Below are positions 54,874 through 63,999 of a stretch of DNA of 64,000 nucleotides, piece by piece. Below the pieces are notes generated by a model, which was not told where the DNA came from, did no database searches, and saw only the letters and a program-made list of their open reading frames with translations. The stretch's first letter is position 1. Each line of letters starts with the position of its first letter. The position numbers and the translations under genes are program-made. Location of the stretch: assembly GCA_964514485.1 (NCBI GenBank), contig CAZEWG010000015.1, positions 1-64,000 of the forward strand, in the 5' to 3' direction. This DNA comes from JAEZAA01 sp964514485 (GTDB taxonomy: Bacteria > Pseudomonadota > Gammaproteobacteria > Pseudomonadales > Oleiphilaceae).

Positions 54874-56256
54874 TTAGCGAGTACCGCGCCGACGCAGTTC
54901 CTGCGGGCGGAAGTAACGTTCGTTCGGAATGTCGTTGGTAAAGACATAAGTTGCACGTTCTTCCGACATCAGACCCTGCACATGGTAACGACGGGCCTGC
55001 AGGTCATAGAACACATCCAGGGAAGGCCCGATGCCCGGCAGCTCATAGTAGTTCTTGGTGAAGGCCGTGCTGACCCGCCAGAGCTCGCCGCGATCGTCGT
55101 ACTGGTCCACCAGGAGGATCGACCAGGAGTCCTCGTCAATGTAGAACACCCGCTTGGAGTAGATATGCCGCGCCCCTGGCTTCAGTGTCGCTTCCACCAC
55201 GTGAACCCGGTGTTTTTCAAAGCGAGTCAGATCAGGATTGATGTGGGAAGCCCCCAGCACATCGCGGTATTTCACCCCCTCTTGGCTGATCTTGTAGCTG
55301 TTGTAGGGGACATACATTTCCTGCTTACCGAGATACTTCCAGTTGTAGCGGTCCGGAGCGCCGGTAAACATGTCCGTGTCATCCGCGGTCCGCAAGTTCT
55401 CGGACGCGGCAATCGGTGAGTCATACGCCAGGTTGGGAGCCGCCCGCACCCGACGCTGACCGGCGTTGTAACCCCAGGCCTTACGGGGCTCGCGAACCTG
55501 GTCCATGGTCTCGTGAATCAAAACAGCACCACCTGCCAACCGCGGGGGCGAGATAGTGAAAGACAGGTAGTAGAAAAGGATATTATCCAGCTTGTCGTAA
55601 CTGCCATTGGGGTTGGAGTAGTTGAAGAAGATTTCCTGCTGGGAAGTCACCAACTGATACTCGCCATTACGTTGGACCGACGCCTCGGAAGAACGCCGTG
55701 TCAGGAAAACTCCCCGCCAGCGGGTCAGGTGGTTCCAGATCACCTGCAACCCTTTGGTCTCGGCATTCCCGCTCAAGATCGGGAACGGCACACCGCCATA
55801 GGCTTTTTCAATACCGTTACCGCCACGTACGAGCTCTGCACGGGTGGCGTTTTTGAAGGTATTTTCATAAACCCAATCCGGCGCGGCACTGGTCCGACGG
55901 GTTTGGTAAATGGGAAGCTTGAAGGTGGTGGGATAGGTTCTTAACAGAGCTTGCAGCCCCGGAGTCAGGTGCTCCTGGTACTGGCCCATATTCTGGGCGG
56001 TGATGGTGAATAAAACCTGGTCGTCCTTAAAAGGGTCGGGATGATGCTGTCCTGGCCGTGAGTATTCTGGATGCTTTTCCGTGAGTCCTCCGGTCCAATC
56101 GGGAATATCCTTGCCATTCCCTTTCAACTCCCCCCCCAGGGGCATCAAATCTCTTTTAAGACGTTGAGCTTCTTCGGGAGAAACCGCAGCCTGAACCATT
56201 GACGATGTTAGCGCGAGCGCCAGGATACTTCTAAGCAGTATCTTTTTCTTATACAT
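54874..56256 (-). CDS. DUF1329 domain outer-membrane-associated protein
   Basis: About 460 residues. Signal peptide, then the DUF1329 pattern SPEEAQRLKRDLMPLGGELKGNGKDIPDWTGGL at the mature N-terminus and RRVRAAPNLAYDSPIAASENLRTADDTDMFTGAPDRYNWKYLGKQEMYVPYNSYK further on. DUF1329 is thought to have a LolB/LolA-like fold binding lipids. DUF1302, the usual partner, is not next to it. ATG 56256 is preferred over an upstream in-frame start at 56322. First gene of the operon. Confidence 0.9.
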   Translation of the reverse strand: MYKKKILLRSILALALTSSMVQAAVSPEEAQRLKRDLMPLGGELKGNGKDIPDWTGGLTEKHPEYSRPGQHHPDPFKDDQVLFTITAQNMGQYQEHLTPGLQALLRTYPTTFKLPIYQTRRTSAAPDWVYENTFKNATRAELVRGGNGIEKAYGGVPFPILSGNAETKGLQVIWNHLTRWRGVFLTRRSSEASVQRNGEYQLVTSQQEIFFNYSNPNGSYDKLDNILFYYLSFTISPPRLAGGAVLIHETMDQVREPRKAWGYNAGQRRVRAAPNLAYDSPIAASENLRTADDTDMFTGAPDRYNWKYLGKQEMYVPYNSYKISQEGVKYRDVLGASHINPDLTRFEKHRVHVVEATLKPGARHIYSKRVFYIDEDSWSILLVDQYDDRGELWRVSTAFTKNYYELPGIGPSLDVFYDLQARRYHVQGLMSEERATYVFTNDIPNERYFRPQELRRRGTR

Positions 56257-56500
56257 ATGTAGATACCTTGTCTCGAACAATGCTTCGTCCTGCACCCTGT
56301 CAATTACCCAGGTACAAAACATTATTTGTTGTTGTTTATAAAGCTTAGCTGAGATTCATGAAATCTGTGGCCGATCAGCCATTTTTTTTCTGGAGTAGGG
56401 TCACCTCCCCAATTTGTGTACAAACCTTGACCAGATCAGCTTTCCCGAAGGAAGCCTGACCTGAAAGAAAGTAGCTGCCAACGGCAGATTTATCACGAAA

Positions 56501-56525
56501 CGGGGTGGCCCTGCCAGCCACCCCG
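56501..56525 (-). terminator. Terminator hairpin after pepN
   Basis: CGGGGTGGC/GCCACCCCG 9-bp stem with a 7-nt loop, starting 7 nt after the pepN stop. On the minus strand TTTCGTG follows, so the T-tract is weak. Confidence 0.6.
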
Positions 56526-56531
56526 ATTGAG

Positions 56532-59189
56532 TCAGTCCGCGAGACTCTTCAAGACGATCTCGCTGACGTCTCGAGACAGATTGGCACTGCCGCGAATGCG
56601 CTCCAACTCCGCTCGCATCAGCTGTCCCCGGGCGCTATCGAACTTGCGCCAGCGGGTCAGCGGGGTCAGCAGCCGGGAGGCGATCTGAGGGTTTAATGGA
56701 TCCAGCTCCAAGACCTGATCCGCCAGGAAGCGGTAACCCGCGCCATCACGGCTATGGAAGTGGGTCCAGTTCTGGCCGGCAAAAGTACCCACCAGCGCCC
56801 TCACCTTGTTTGGATTACGCAGGTTAAAGGCCGGATGCTCCCGCAACTCGCGGATCCGGGCCAGACTTCCCCCTTCCCGACTGCAAGCCTGCACACTGAA
56901 CCACTGATCCACCACCAGCGGGTCCTGCTGCCACTTCTCATAGAAGCGGGAAATAACCTGGGTGCGGGCGTCGGCAAAGTTCGAATGCACGATCGCGGCA
57001 AAGGCGGCACTTTCATCCGTCATATTGTTGGCCTGCTCAAACTGACTCAGCCCAAAAGCCAGCCCGTCCTGATCCTCGGCAACCAGCAGATAGCTCAGGC
57101 AGGCATTTTTCAGGGCACGCTTGGCCATCGCCTCAAACGAACCGGAGTAAGGGCCGGTCTCATGATTGGCGCGATACAGCTCCTTCCATTCGTCGCGCAA
57201 CGCCTGGGCCAGTTGAACCCGCACAAAATCCCGCGCCTGGAGGATGGCATCCAGATCCACCGGCTCTGCCTGCTCCACCAGGTAAGACACACTGGGCAGC
57301 TCCAGCATCTTGGCCAGCACCGCTTTGTCCTGGTCGTCCTGGCTCCGCAGCAGGCCACGATAGGCCTCCACCAAGCGGGAATCCAGCTCCAGTGGCTGCT
57401 GGGCCTGGACCCGCCCGATCTGTTCCTGAATCACATCCAGAGCGAGTTTCTGCCCGGCATCCCAGCGGTTAAACCCGTCGCTGTCATAACGCATCAGGAA
57501 CATCAGCTGGTCACGGTCGTAGCCATAACGCAGCCGCACCGGTGCCGAGAAGGAGCGCAACAGAGAAGGTACGGGTTGCTCGGCAATCCCTTTAAAGACA
57601 AAGGTCTGCTCCGCCTCGCGCAACTCCAGAACCCGGGTGGGCTGACCGCTGGCCTGCCCATCGACGTCGGTATCCAACGCCAGGGGGATATCCTGCCCGC
57701 TCCCATCGAGCAGACCGACCGCCACCGGAATGTGGTAAGGCTGTTTGGTCGGCTGGCCCGGGCTTGGCAGGCTGGACTGACGCAGGGTCAGGTGATAGGT
57801 CTGACTCGCCGCATCATAGCAATCACTGGCCTCGACAATCGGCGTGCCCGCCTGGCTGTACCAGAGCTTGAACTGCTCCAGATCCAGTCCACTGACATCC
57901 GCCATGGCCTGGACGAAATCATCGCAGGTGACCGCACAACCGTCATGGCGGTCAAAATAAAGATCACTGCCCTTGCGGAACAGCTCGGGCCCCAGCAGCG
58001 TATGGAGCATCCGCACCACTTCCGCCCCTTTTTCATAGATGGTCAGGGTATAGAAGTTGGAAATCTCCATGTAGGAGTCCGGCCGCACCGGATGGGCCAT
58101 GGGGCCCGCATCTTCGGCAAACTGGGCGGTGCGCAGCAGATTGACATCCTCAATCCGCTTCACGGTGCGCGAGCCCATATCCGCGGAAAACTCCGCATCC
58201 CGAAACACCGTGAAGCCTTCCTTGAGGCTCAGCTGGAACCAGTCCCGACAGGTCACCCGGTTGCCCGACCAGTTGTGGAAATATTCATGGGCGACAATGG
58301 ACTCAATTCGCTGGTAAGCCCCATCCGTCGCTGTTTCCGGCTTGGCGAGCACACAGGAGGAGTTGAAGATGTTCAGCCCCTTGTTCTCCATCGCCCCCAT
58401 ATTGAAGTCGTTCACCGCCACGATCATAAAAATATCCAGATCGTAGACTCGGCCATACACCTCTTCGTCCCAGCGCATGGACTTTTTCAGAGATTCCAGG
58501 GCGTGCTGGCACTTATCGATATTGGCCGGCTCCACAAAGATCCGCAGCAACACCTTGCGGCCATCCTGCGTGATAAAGTGGTCGTCCTGCCACATCAGAT
58601 CACCCGCCACCAGGGCAAACAGATAGCTGGGCTTTTTGAAGGGATCTTCCCACACCACATAATGGCGACCGTTATCCAGGTCTCCCCGTTCGATCTCATT
58701 GCCATTGGAAAGCAAGATCGGGTAGCGGGACTTCTCCGCCTCAATCCGGGTGCGGAACCTGGACATCACATCCGGCCGGTCCAGGTAATAGGTGATGCGC
58801 CGGAACCCTTCCGCCTCGCACTGGGTACAGAACATGCCCGAAGACTTGTAGAGCCCTTCCAGGCAGAAGTTTTCCTGAGGCTTGATCCAGGTGTCACACT
58901 CAAGCGTGAAGGTTTCCGGCAGGTTGCGCAACGTCAGCTTGCCGGGCGCCAGCTCATACTCCTCAGCAGACAGCTCACGGCCATCAATCGCCAGCCGGCG
59001 CAGCTCCAAATCAACACCATCCAACTGCAACTCATGTTCCTGGCGTTGTGGATTGCGTCGCAAACGCAAGGCAGAACGCACCAGCGCGCCTTCTTCGAAC
59101 AGCTGAAAATCCAGTTCCGTGGTTTCGATGAAATAAGCGGGTGGCAGGTAATCTTTACGGTAAATGGTTGTCGGGGCAGCAACGGTCAT
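56532..59189 (-). CDS. pepN: Aminopeptidase N
   Basis: 885 residues, M1 metallopeptidase. GAMENKGLNIFNS and zinc motif HEYFHNWSGNRVTCRDWFQLSLKEG (His-Glu-x-x-His near residue 300, with the third ligand Glu 18-20 later) are intact, and the C-terminal DUF3458 region is full length. It removes N-terminal residues from cytoplasmic peptides. Confidence 0.96.
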   Translation of the reverse strand: MTVAAPTTIYRKDYLPPAYFIETTELDFQLFEEGALVRSALRLRRNPQRQEHELQLDGVDLELRRLAIDGRELSAEEYELAPGKLTLRNLPETFTLECDTWIKPQENFCLEGLYKSSGMFCTQCEAEGFRRITYYLDRPDVMSRFRTRIEAEKSRYPILLSNGNEIERGDLDNGRHYVVWEDPFKKPSYLFALVAGDLMWQDDHFITQDGRKVLLRIFVEPANIDKCQHALESLKKSMRWDEEVYGRVYDLDIFMIVAVNDFNMGAMENKGLNIFNSSCVLAKPETATDGAYQRIESIVAHEYFHNWSGNRVTCRDWFQLSLKEGFTVFRDAEFSADMGSRTVKRIEDVNLLRTAQFAEDAGPMAHPVRPDSYMEISNFYTLTIYEKGAEVVRMLHTLLGPELFRKGSDLYFDRHDGCAVTCDDFVQAMADVSGLDLEQFKLWYSQAGTPIVEASDCYDAASQTYHLTLRQSSLPSPGQPTKQPYHIPVAVGLLDGSGQDIPLALDTDVDGQASGQPTRVLELREAEQTFVFKGIAEQPVPSLLRSFSAPVRLRYGYDRDQLMFLMRYDSDGFNRWDAGQKLALDVIQEQIGRVQAQQPLELDSRLVEAYRGLLRSQDDQDKAVLAKMLELPSVSYLVEQAEPVDLDAILQARDFVRVQLAQALRDEWKELYRANHETGPYSGSFEAMAKRALKNACLSYLLVAEDQDGLAFGLSQFEQANNMTDESAAFAAIVHSNFADARTQVISRFYEKWQQDPLVVDQWFSVQACSREGGSLARIRELREHPAFNLRNPNKVRALVGTFAGQNWTHFHSRDGAGYRFLADQVLELDPLNPQIASRLLTPLTRWRKFDSARGQLMRAELERIRGSANLSRDVSEIVLKSLAD

Positions 59190-59238
59190 GACACCACCTT
59201 CATGTGGAGGAAGTTCGAGGAATCTAGTTCAAATTAGC

Positions 59239-59272
59239 CCCGGGCCCGGTCCACTATAAGACCAGGCCCGGG
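59239..59272 (-). other. GC-rich hairpin between yeaC and pepN
   Basis: CCCGGGCCCGGT and ACCAGGCCCGGG form a 12-bp stem with one mismatch and a 10-nt loop. No T-tract; it may end the yeaC transcript or stabilise the pepN leader. Confidence 0.5.
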
Positions 59273-59287
59273 TCAGCAATCAAGGCG

Positions 59288-59572
59288 TCAGTTAACCCAT
59301 TTCACCGGGCGTTCCTGGGCGGCTTCACCCTCATGATCGTGCTCGGTGCCGCACGAAGACTGCTCCGCTTTCTTGCCCAGGTCGATATAACCCACCCGAT
59401 CCTGGGGCGCAACCTGGTGCACCTCCTCATAATGCAGGACCGCCTCCATGCATAACTCCCGTTGCTCCTGTGTCAGTTTACGCCCATCGGGCCAGCGACC
59501 CAGTTCGATAGCGCGGCGCAAGTTTTGATAAACCTCGGGGCTGAGGGAGCGAATGAGCTGTTCCAAAGTCAT
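59288..59572 (-). CDS. yeaC: YeaC-like DUF1315 protein
   Basis: 94 residues. DUF1315 begins MTLEQLIRSLSPEVYQNLRRAIELGRWPDGRKLTQEQRELCMEAVLHYEE. The tail is His/Glu-rich with one Cys (SSCGTEHDHEGEAAQE), possibly metal-binding. Function unknown. It is divergent from the Fur-box small RNA locus. Confidence 0.88.
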   Translation of the reverse strand: MTLEQLIRSLSPEVYQNLRRAIELGRWPDGRKLTQEQRELCMEAVLHYEEVHQVAPQDRVGYIDLGKKAEQSSCGTEHDHEGEAAQERPVKWVN

Positions 59573-59710
59573 GGAGAGACCTCGTTGACGTGCGAAAACA
59601 AAGGGTGTTTCTGAAAACTAATGAATCCGGCGACTATAGCACAGTGCGCGGAACGGCGGCCATGCAGCGCAACGGGCCTTCAACCCGAATTAAAAAGCTC
59701 AGGAAAAAGC

Positions 59711-59742
59711 TTGACCTGCCAATGATAATGATTATCATTAAA
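59711..59742 (+). promoter_or_regulatory. Promoter with overlapping Fur box
   Basis: -35 TTGACC (59711-59716), 16-nt spacer, -10 TATCAT (59733-59738). The perfect inverted repeat AATGATAAT-G-ATTATCATT (59721-59739) covers the -10, and from 59724 it matches 16 of 19 positions of the Fur consensus GATAATGATAATCATTATC. Repression by Fur with iron is expected. Confidence 0.8.
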
Positions 59743-59743
59743 G

Positions 59744-59816
59744 GTGCGTGTTTGATCCCACGCACTCTCATCAGGGTGTTTCACAGCTCTCGGCCTCCAA
59801 CTGGAGGCCTTTTTTT
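59744..59816 (+). ncRNA. Candidate Fur-regulated small RNA
   Basis: A transcript of about 73 nt is predicted from the promoter above to a strong terminator. It has a 5' hairpin GTGCGTG/CACGCAC (59744-59750 and 59759-59765), about 26 nt of likely single strand, and the terminator hairpin with seven T, a typical Hfq-sRNA layout. No ORF fits. It resembles RyhB and PrrF in regulation and size; sequence identity to them was not established. Confidence 0.65.
59792..59816 (+). terminator. Intrinsic terminator of the small RNA
   Basis: GGCCTCC-AACT-GGAGGCC followed by seven T. On the minus strand no T-tract follows, so it serves the plus strand, not glpG, which converges on it. Confidence 0.9.
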
Positions 59817-59839
59817 ATGTCGATGTTAAATGAGTGCGC

Positions 59840-60730
59840 TTAAACCTGGCGGCCAAACCGACTGCCCAGCGCCGCCATCAAGATTCCCAACAGCAGCCCA
59901 ACCAAGTGTGCCGTGTTGGCCATCTGGCCCTGCACCAGCAACATGGAAATTCCGGTAAAGCCTATCAGCAGCCACACCAGGGCGAACACCAAGATCGCCG
60001 GCGGCATCGTCAAACCCGGTCGAGGCGCAAAGAACATCCGCCACCCCACATACCCGAACAGGCCATAAACCACCCCGGACATACCGCCAAATCCGGGGCC
60101 GGAGACCAGGTATTGCGCCAGGTTGGCTCCCACCCCGGTCAGCAAGACCAGTCCGAGCATGGTTTTGGTTCCCATCACCCGCTCAACCCGGACTCCCAGA
60201 TACCAGTACCAGAGCGCATTGAAAATCAGGTGCATGGCGCCGGCATGGAGAAAAATCGGGGTTAACAGGCGCCACCACTCGCCCCGAGCCAGAGTCTGCT
60301 CCAGCATCGCAAGACGGGTATCCAACGTTGCATAGTCCGATAAGGTCGGGTCGGTAAAAAACAGCTTCGACAGGATCGAGATCCCCGGCCAACCCAGATA
60401 AGCCAGCCCGACAATCAGCAGCATCCCCGCCAGACCCGCCCACACCACCGGGGTCTGCGCCATGCCCAGCAGCCGCTCCCCGGGTGCGTGACGCTGTTGC
60501 CGGCTGTCGCCGCCCTCAGCCTGCCACTGATTCAGCCCGGCCCGCACCTGAGGGTCCTGCCGATACCGCTGGTAGAGTTCCAGGGTCAAATCCCGCAGTT
60601 GCTCATCCGCCACCCAGACTTCCTGACGCCCCGATGCCTCAATAATGCGGATCGGCACATTATGACTGCGCAGGTATTGGTAGAGGGGGGCCAGATCTTC
60701 ATCCAGCGGCAACTCCAGGATTTTGATCAC
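59840..60730 (-). CDS. glpG: Rhomboid intramembrane serine protease GlpG
   Basis: 296 residues. An N-terminal cytoplasmic domain (1-90) precedes six membrane helices. Nucleophile Ser218 is in GFGGMSGVVYG and the paired His275 in ANTAHLVGLLLG; HAGAMHLIFN (His167, Asn171) forms the oxyanion side. It cuts membrane proteins within the bilayer. It overlaps the phosphoesterase gene by ATGA. Confidence 0.94.
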   Translation of the reverse strand: MIKILELPLDEDLAPLYQYLRSHNVPIRIIEASGRQEVWVADEQLRDLTLELYQRYRQDPQVRAGLNQWQAEGGDSRQQRHAPGERLLGMAQTPVVWAGLAGMLLIVGLAYLGWPGISILSKLFFTDPTLSDYATLDTRLAMLEQTLARGEWWRLLTPIFLHAGAMHLIFNALWYWYLGVRVERVMGTKTMLGLVLLTGVGANLAQYLVSGPGFGGMSGVVYGLFGYVGWRMFFAPRPGLTMPPAILVFALVWLLIGFTGISMLLVQGQMANTAHLVGLLLGILMAALGSRFGRQV

Positions 60731-61722
60731 ACAGACCTCGTTTCCTTTCTGTTCTCCATACCCCGGATCACATCGACCCAGACAAACTTGCTGGCATCCA
60801 GATGGGTTTCACCGTCCATCCGATACGCCACCAGCTTGCCGTATTTCACGGCGCTGTAGTCCAGGCAGGCCACGTTATGTTTTAACAGACGGGGCTTACC
60901 CATCATCCAGTAATGCCCCACAAACACCGGCGGCTCATCATCACCATACTGAAGAATGCGGCTGCGCTCTTCCGGGGTCAGTTCACGGTTAGCCAAATTG
61001 GCCGGCAGACGATCGGGCTGAAACACTACATCACCATAGGTTTTAGGGTCATCCGCCCAGAATTTGGTGCGAAAGAAGTTGCGGACATAACCGTCGGTTC
61101 CGGTAATGGTGATGCCGTCCGGCAGGCGCATATCCGTGCCCCGCAGCAATCGATCCATCACCTTGCCGGCAAAGCTGTCCTTCGCCGCGGAGGCATGCAG
61201 GAAGTCTTCATCGATCAAGGCGGTCTGATAACGCTGCTTATAGGCTTCAATCAGCTCGCTGTCCCAGCAGGCATGCACCACCCGGAAGTTTTCAATCTCC
61301 AGAAAGAGCGGCAGGGTATAAAACCAGTCGAGAAAGCTGTTCCACTCGGAGGGGTAGTCCTGGAACTCCGCCAGGGTTTCCTTGATCACCCGGTTGTGGC
61401 GGGCGTTGTGCTCCCGCAAGAACCGGTTGCCACTGCCCGGTCGGGCGCGGGTACAGTAGCCGAGGGCGTTGTATTCATGATTCCCCATCACCATCTGCGC
61501 CGCACCGTGTTCCACCATATTGCGAACAATATGCAGTGCCTCGCGAATGCGCGGGCCACGATCCACGATATCACCGACAAAGATCGCCTGCCGGTCGGGA
61601 TGGCGGTAAACCCCCTGGACAAGCTGGTAATCCAGCTTTTCCAGCAGGCGACGCAGGGTTAACCCGCAACCATGCACATCACCGATCAAGTCATAGCCCT
61701 TGGGCCAACGACGCCCCGTCAT
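60727..61722 (-). CDS. Calcineurin-like metallophosphoesterase
   Basis: 331 residues. Metal motifs: GDVHG (residues about 14-18), GDIVDRG and GNHEYNAL, then VVHACWD and VGHYWM. It belongs to the phosphoprotein/ApaH-like phosphatase group; the substrate is unknown. It is co-translated with glpG. Confidence 0.88.
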   Translation of the reverse strand: MTGRRWPKGYDLIGDVHGCGLTLRRLLEKLDYQLVQGVYRHPDRQAIFVGDIVDRGPRIREALHIVRNMVEHGAAQMVMGNHEYNALGYCTRARPGSGNRFLREHNARHNRVIKETLAEFQDYPSEWNSFLDWFYTLPLFLEIENFRVVHACWDSELIEAYKQRYQTALIDEDFLHASAAKDSFAGKVMDRLLRGTDMRLPDGITITGTDGYVRNFFRTKFWADDPKTYGDVVFQPDRLPANLANRELTPEERSRILQYGDDEPPVFVGHYWMMGKPRLLKHNVACLDYSAVKYGKLVAYRMDGETHLDASKFVWVDVIRGMENRKETRSV

Positions 61723-61842
61723 TCGTCACAACCTCCCGACTCGTACATCCGCTGCCAGAAGCTCTTCACGCACGTCTCTCCTCTCAAACCTACGCACCGA
61801 CCCTTGCCAGTCGATTGCCTTTTCCGTTCGACCAGAATGAAG

Positions 61843-62727
61843 TTAATTCGTGCCCAACGTACTGGCCCAGCCCAACTTATCCCGGCAGGTCTGGTAGTAG
61901 TTATGGTTGATAGGATGAATCAACCGCAGCTTCTGCGGCTTTTTGGTGATAGTGATAGAGTCGCCCGGTGCGCAGGTGACATGAATCTGGCCGTCACAGC
62001 TGACATGGGGATAGGTCTCGTTACTCTCGCCGATCACGATTTTGATCTCGCTGTTGCCATCGACCACGATCGGGCGACTGCTCAGTGTGTGGGGAAACAT
62101 CGGCACCAGCACAATGGCATCCAGTCGTGGGTGCATAATGGGGCCGCCCGCCGACAAGGCATAAGCGGTGGAGCCCGTGGGAGTTGCCACAATCAGGCCG
62201 TCCGAGCGCTGGCTGTAGACAAACTGGCCCTCGATATACAGCTCAAAACCGATCATCCGGGTGGATTTACCCGGGTGCAGCACAATATCGTTCAGCCCAC
62301 AGCCATAACTGATGGGTTCGCCATCGCGCTTGAGATACATGTCCAGCAGGAAGCGGGATTCCTCAATGTACTCTCCCGCCAGCACTTCACCCACCTTCTC
62401 TTCCAGCTCCAGGGGCGAAATATCCGTCAGAAAGCCCAGCTGCCCCCGGTTCACCCCCAGCACTGGGACATTGTAGTTCGCCAGCGCCCGGGCCGCGCCC
62501 AGCAGACTGCCGTCACCCCCAACCACGATAACCAGATCACAGATCTCCCCCATCAGTTTGCGGGTGGAAACCTGGAGCCCGTGTCCGGGCAGCACCGTGG
62601 CCGTGGTGTCTTCGAGAATGACCTGATAGCCTTCGTTCAACAGAAAGTTCTTTAATCGCTTCAGGGTTTCGACGACCTGTACGCTACCGATACGCCCGAT
62701 AAGGCCGATGTTTCGAAATTGTTCCAT
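61843..62727 (-). CDS. nadK: NAD kinase
   Basis: 294 residues. GGDGSLL (residues 70-76) is the diacylglycerol kinase-like phosphate loop, and NRGQLGFLTDISP, GSTAYALSAGGPIMHP and the C-terminal VTCAPGDSITITK block are standard. It makes NADP from NAD and ATP. Divergent from the DUF1853 gene. Confidence 0.96.
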   Translation of the reverse strand: MEQFRNIGLIGRIGSVQVVETLKRLKNFLLNEGYQVILEDTTATVLPGHGLQVSTRKLMGEICDLVIVVGGDGSLLGAARALANYNVPVLGVNRGQLGFLTDISPLELEEKVGEVLAGEYIEESRFLLDMYLKRDGEPISYGCGLNDIVLHPGKSTRMIGFELYIEGQFVYSQRSDGLIVATPTGSTAYALSAGGPIMHPRLDAIVLVPMFPHTLSSRPIVVDGNSEIKIVIGESNETYPHVSCDGQIHVTCAPGDSITITKKPQKLRLIHPINHNYYQTCRDKLGWASTLGTN

Positions 62728-62878
62728 GCTGGACTCTTAGGAAGGATTAACAGCGAATATTCCTCATGTTAGCGAAAAGATCCATGGATTTCAGCCTCTC
62801 ACTTTCGCGGCCGGCCCGAACTCGTGGCAAGATAAGTCCCTCTAAGGCCCAATTCGCCCTAAAGGATTCCAATACCCG

Positions 62879-63784
62879 ATGCCGGTTTGCCACCTTCCCG
62901 CCCAAGCCGTTCGTGATCTTGACTGGGTTCTGACCAGCCCCTCCCTGGTCCGTCCCATTCCCGAAGCCAGTTTGGTCTCGCCCGACCTGACGAGCACCAC
63001 CCGGCAGTGGCTGCAAATGCTCTATCAAGATCCCACTCCCCTGCTGGCCCACCTGCACCAGCGCAACACCCGCCGTCTGGGCAACTACTTTGAAAGTTTG
63101 TGGGAGTTCTGGCTCCAGCATCAGCCCCACCTGCAGCTGATCAGCCAGCGCCAGCAGATTTATCATCAGGGCAAAACCGTGGGTGAGTTCGACTTTATTA
63201 TCTGGGATGAGCAGTTGCGTCAGCACCGCCACCAGGAGCTGGCCGTCAAGTTTTACCTGGGTATTGTTGAGAGCCCCCATGACGAGCCCCAAACCTTCTG
63301 GAAAGGCCCCAACGCCATCGACCGGCTGGACCTGAAGCTCGCCAAACTGCGGCACCAGCAACTTCGCCTGCGCGAGCACCCCATCGCGCAGCAGTGGCTA
63401 CATACCCGGGGGATTACCAACCTGGTGCCCGAACTGCTCCTGAAGGGTTACCTGTTCTACCCCCTGGAACAAAGCATCGCCCCGCCTGTCGTGGCAGGCG
63501 ATCATCACTTACGGGGGAAATGGCTCTATTTGAAACAGCTGGAGCAGTTGCTGCCCCAGGGTGAACACTGGCTGGTGTTGGCGAAAACCAGTTGGCTGTC
63601 GCCCGCCCGGGCCCTGGCCGAGCACCTGCTCTCGGTCACGCAACTTCGCGACAGGGTCAGACGACACTTTGAAGCAAGCTCCCAGGCAATACTGCTCGCA
63701 GCCCTGAAAGAGCACCAGGGCGTGTGGCAGGAGTCTGAACGCTACTTTGTCGTGGCCGACTCCTGGCCGGGGCCAAGGGATTAA
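62879..63784 (+). CDS. DUF1853 family protein
   Basis: 301 residues. The DUF1853 core shows RRLGNYFESLWEFWLQHQPHLQLISQRQQIYHQGKTVGEFDFIIWDEQL and HQELAVKFYLGI, a PD-(D/E)XK-like arrangement (Glu, then EFDF, then ELAVK). A nuclease-like fold is an inference. It ends 11 nt before the convergent small ORF. Confidence 0.85.
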   Translation: MPVCHLPAQAVRDLDWVLTSPSLVRPIPEASLVSPDLTSTTRQWLQMLYQDPTPLLAHLHQRNTRRLGNYFESLWEFWLQHQPHLQLISQRQQIYHQGKTVGEFDFIIWDEQLRQHRHQELAVKFYLGIVESPHDEPQTFWKGPNAIDRLDLKLAKLRHQQLRLREHPIAQQWLHTRGITNLVPELLLKGYLFYPLEQSIAPPVVAGDHHLRGKWLYLKQLEQLLPQGEHWLVLAKTSWLSPARALAEHLLSVTQLRDRVRRHFEASSQAILLAALKEHQGVWQESERYFVVADSWPGPRD

Positions 63785-63795
63785 CCGCCTGGTTT

Positions 63796-63999
63796 TTAGC
63801 GGGCATGCTGCTCGCAATAATCATGCTGGCCCGGCACAAACTCCGCCGGCTCCGTCACCCGCAGCAAAGGCTCCCCACAGGGCTCGCCGGTGGCGCTTTG
63901 ATGGGTACACACCGGGTTGTCATAGTGGGCCAGCCAGCGACGGTAATGGCCCTCGCTCACATGACACTGGGCCGCGGCATAACCAATGGGGTTGGTCAT
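63796..63999 (-). CDS. Small protein with Cys/His pattern, possibly 5'-extended
   Basis: 67 residues, not recognised. Four Cys and several His (QCHVSEGHY; VCTHQSATGEPCGEP; HDYCEQH) could form a zinc site. The start lies at the window edge, so a longer form cannot be excluded. Confidence 0.55.
   Translation of the reverse strand: MTNPIGYAAAQCHVSEGHYRRWLAHYDNPVCTHQSATGEPCGEPLLRVTEPAEFVPGQHDYCEQHAR

Noticed and set aside
56754..59237. 827-codon open frame on the plus strand opposite pepN.
   Set aside because: Antisense shadow of a well-conserved gene; composition (Gln/His/Leu/Arg-rich) has no protein-like domain.
62747..63379. 210-codon minus-strand frame opposite the DUF1853 gene.
   Set aside because: The plus-strand DUF1853 frame has conserved family blocks; the minus frame has none.
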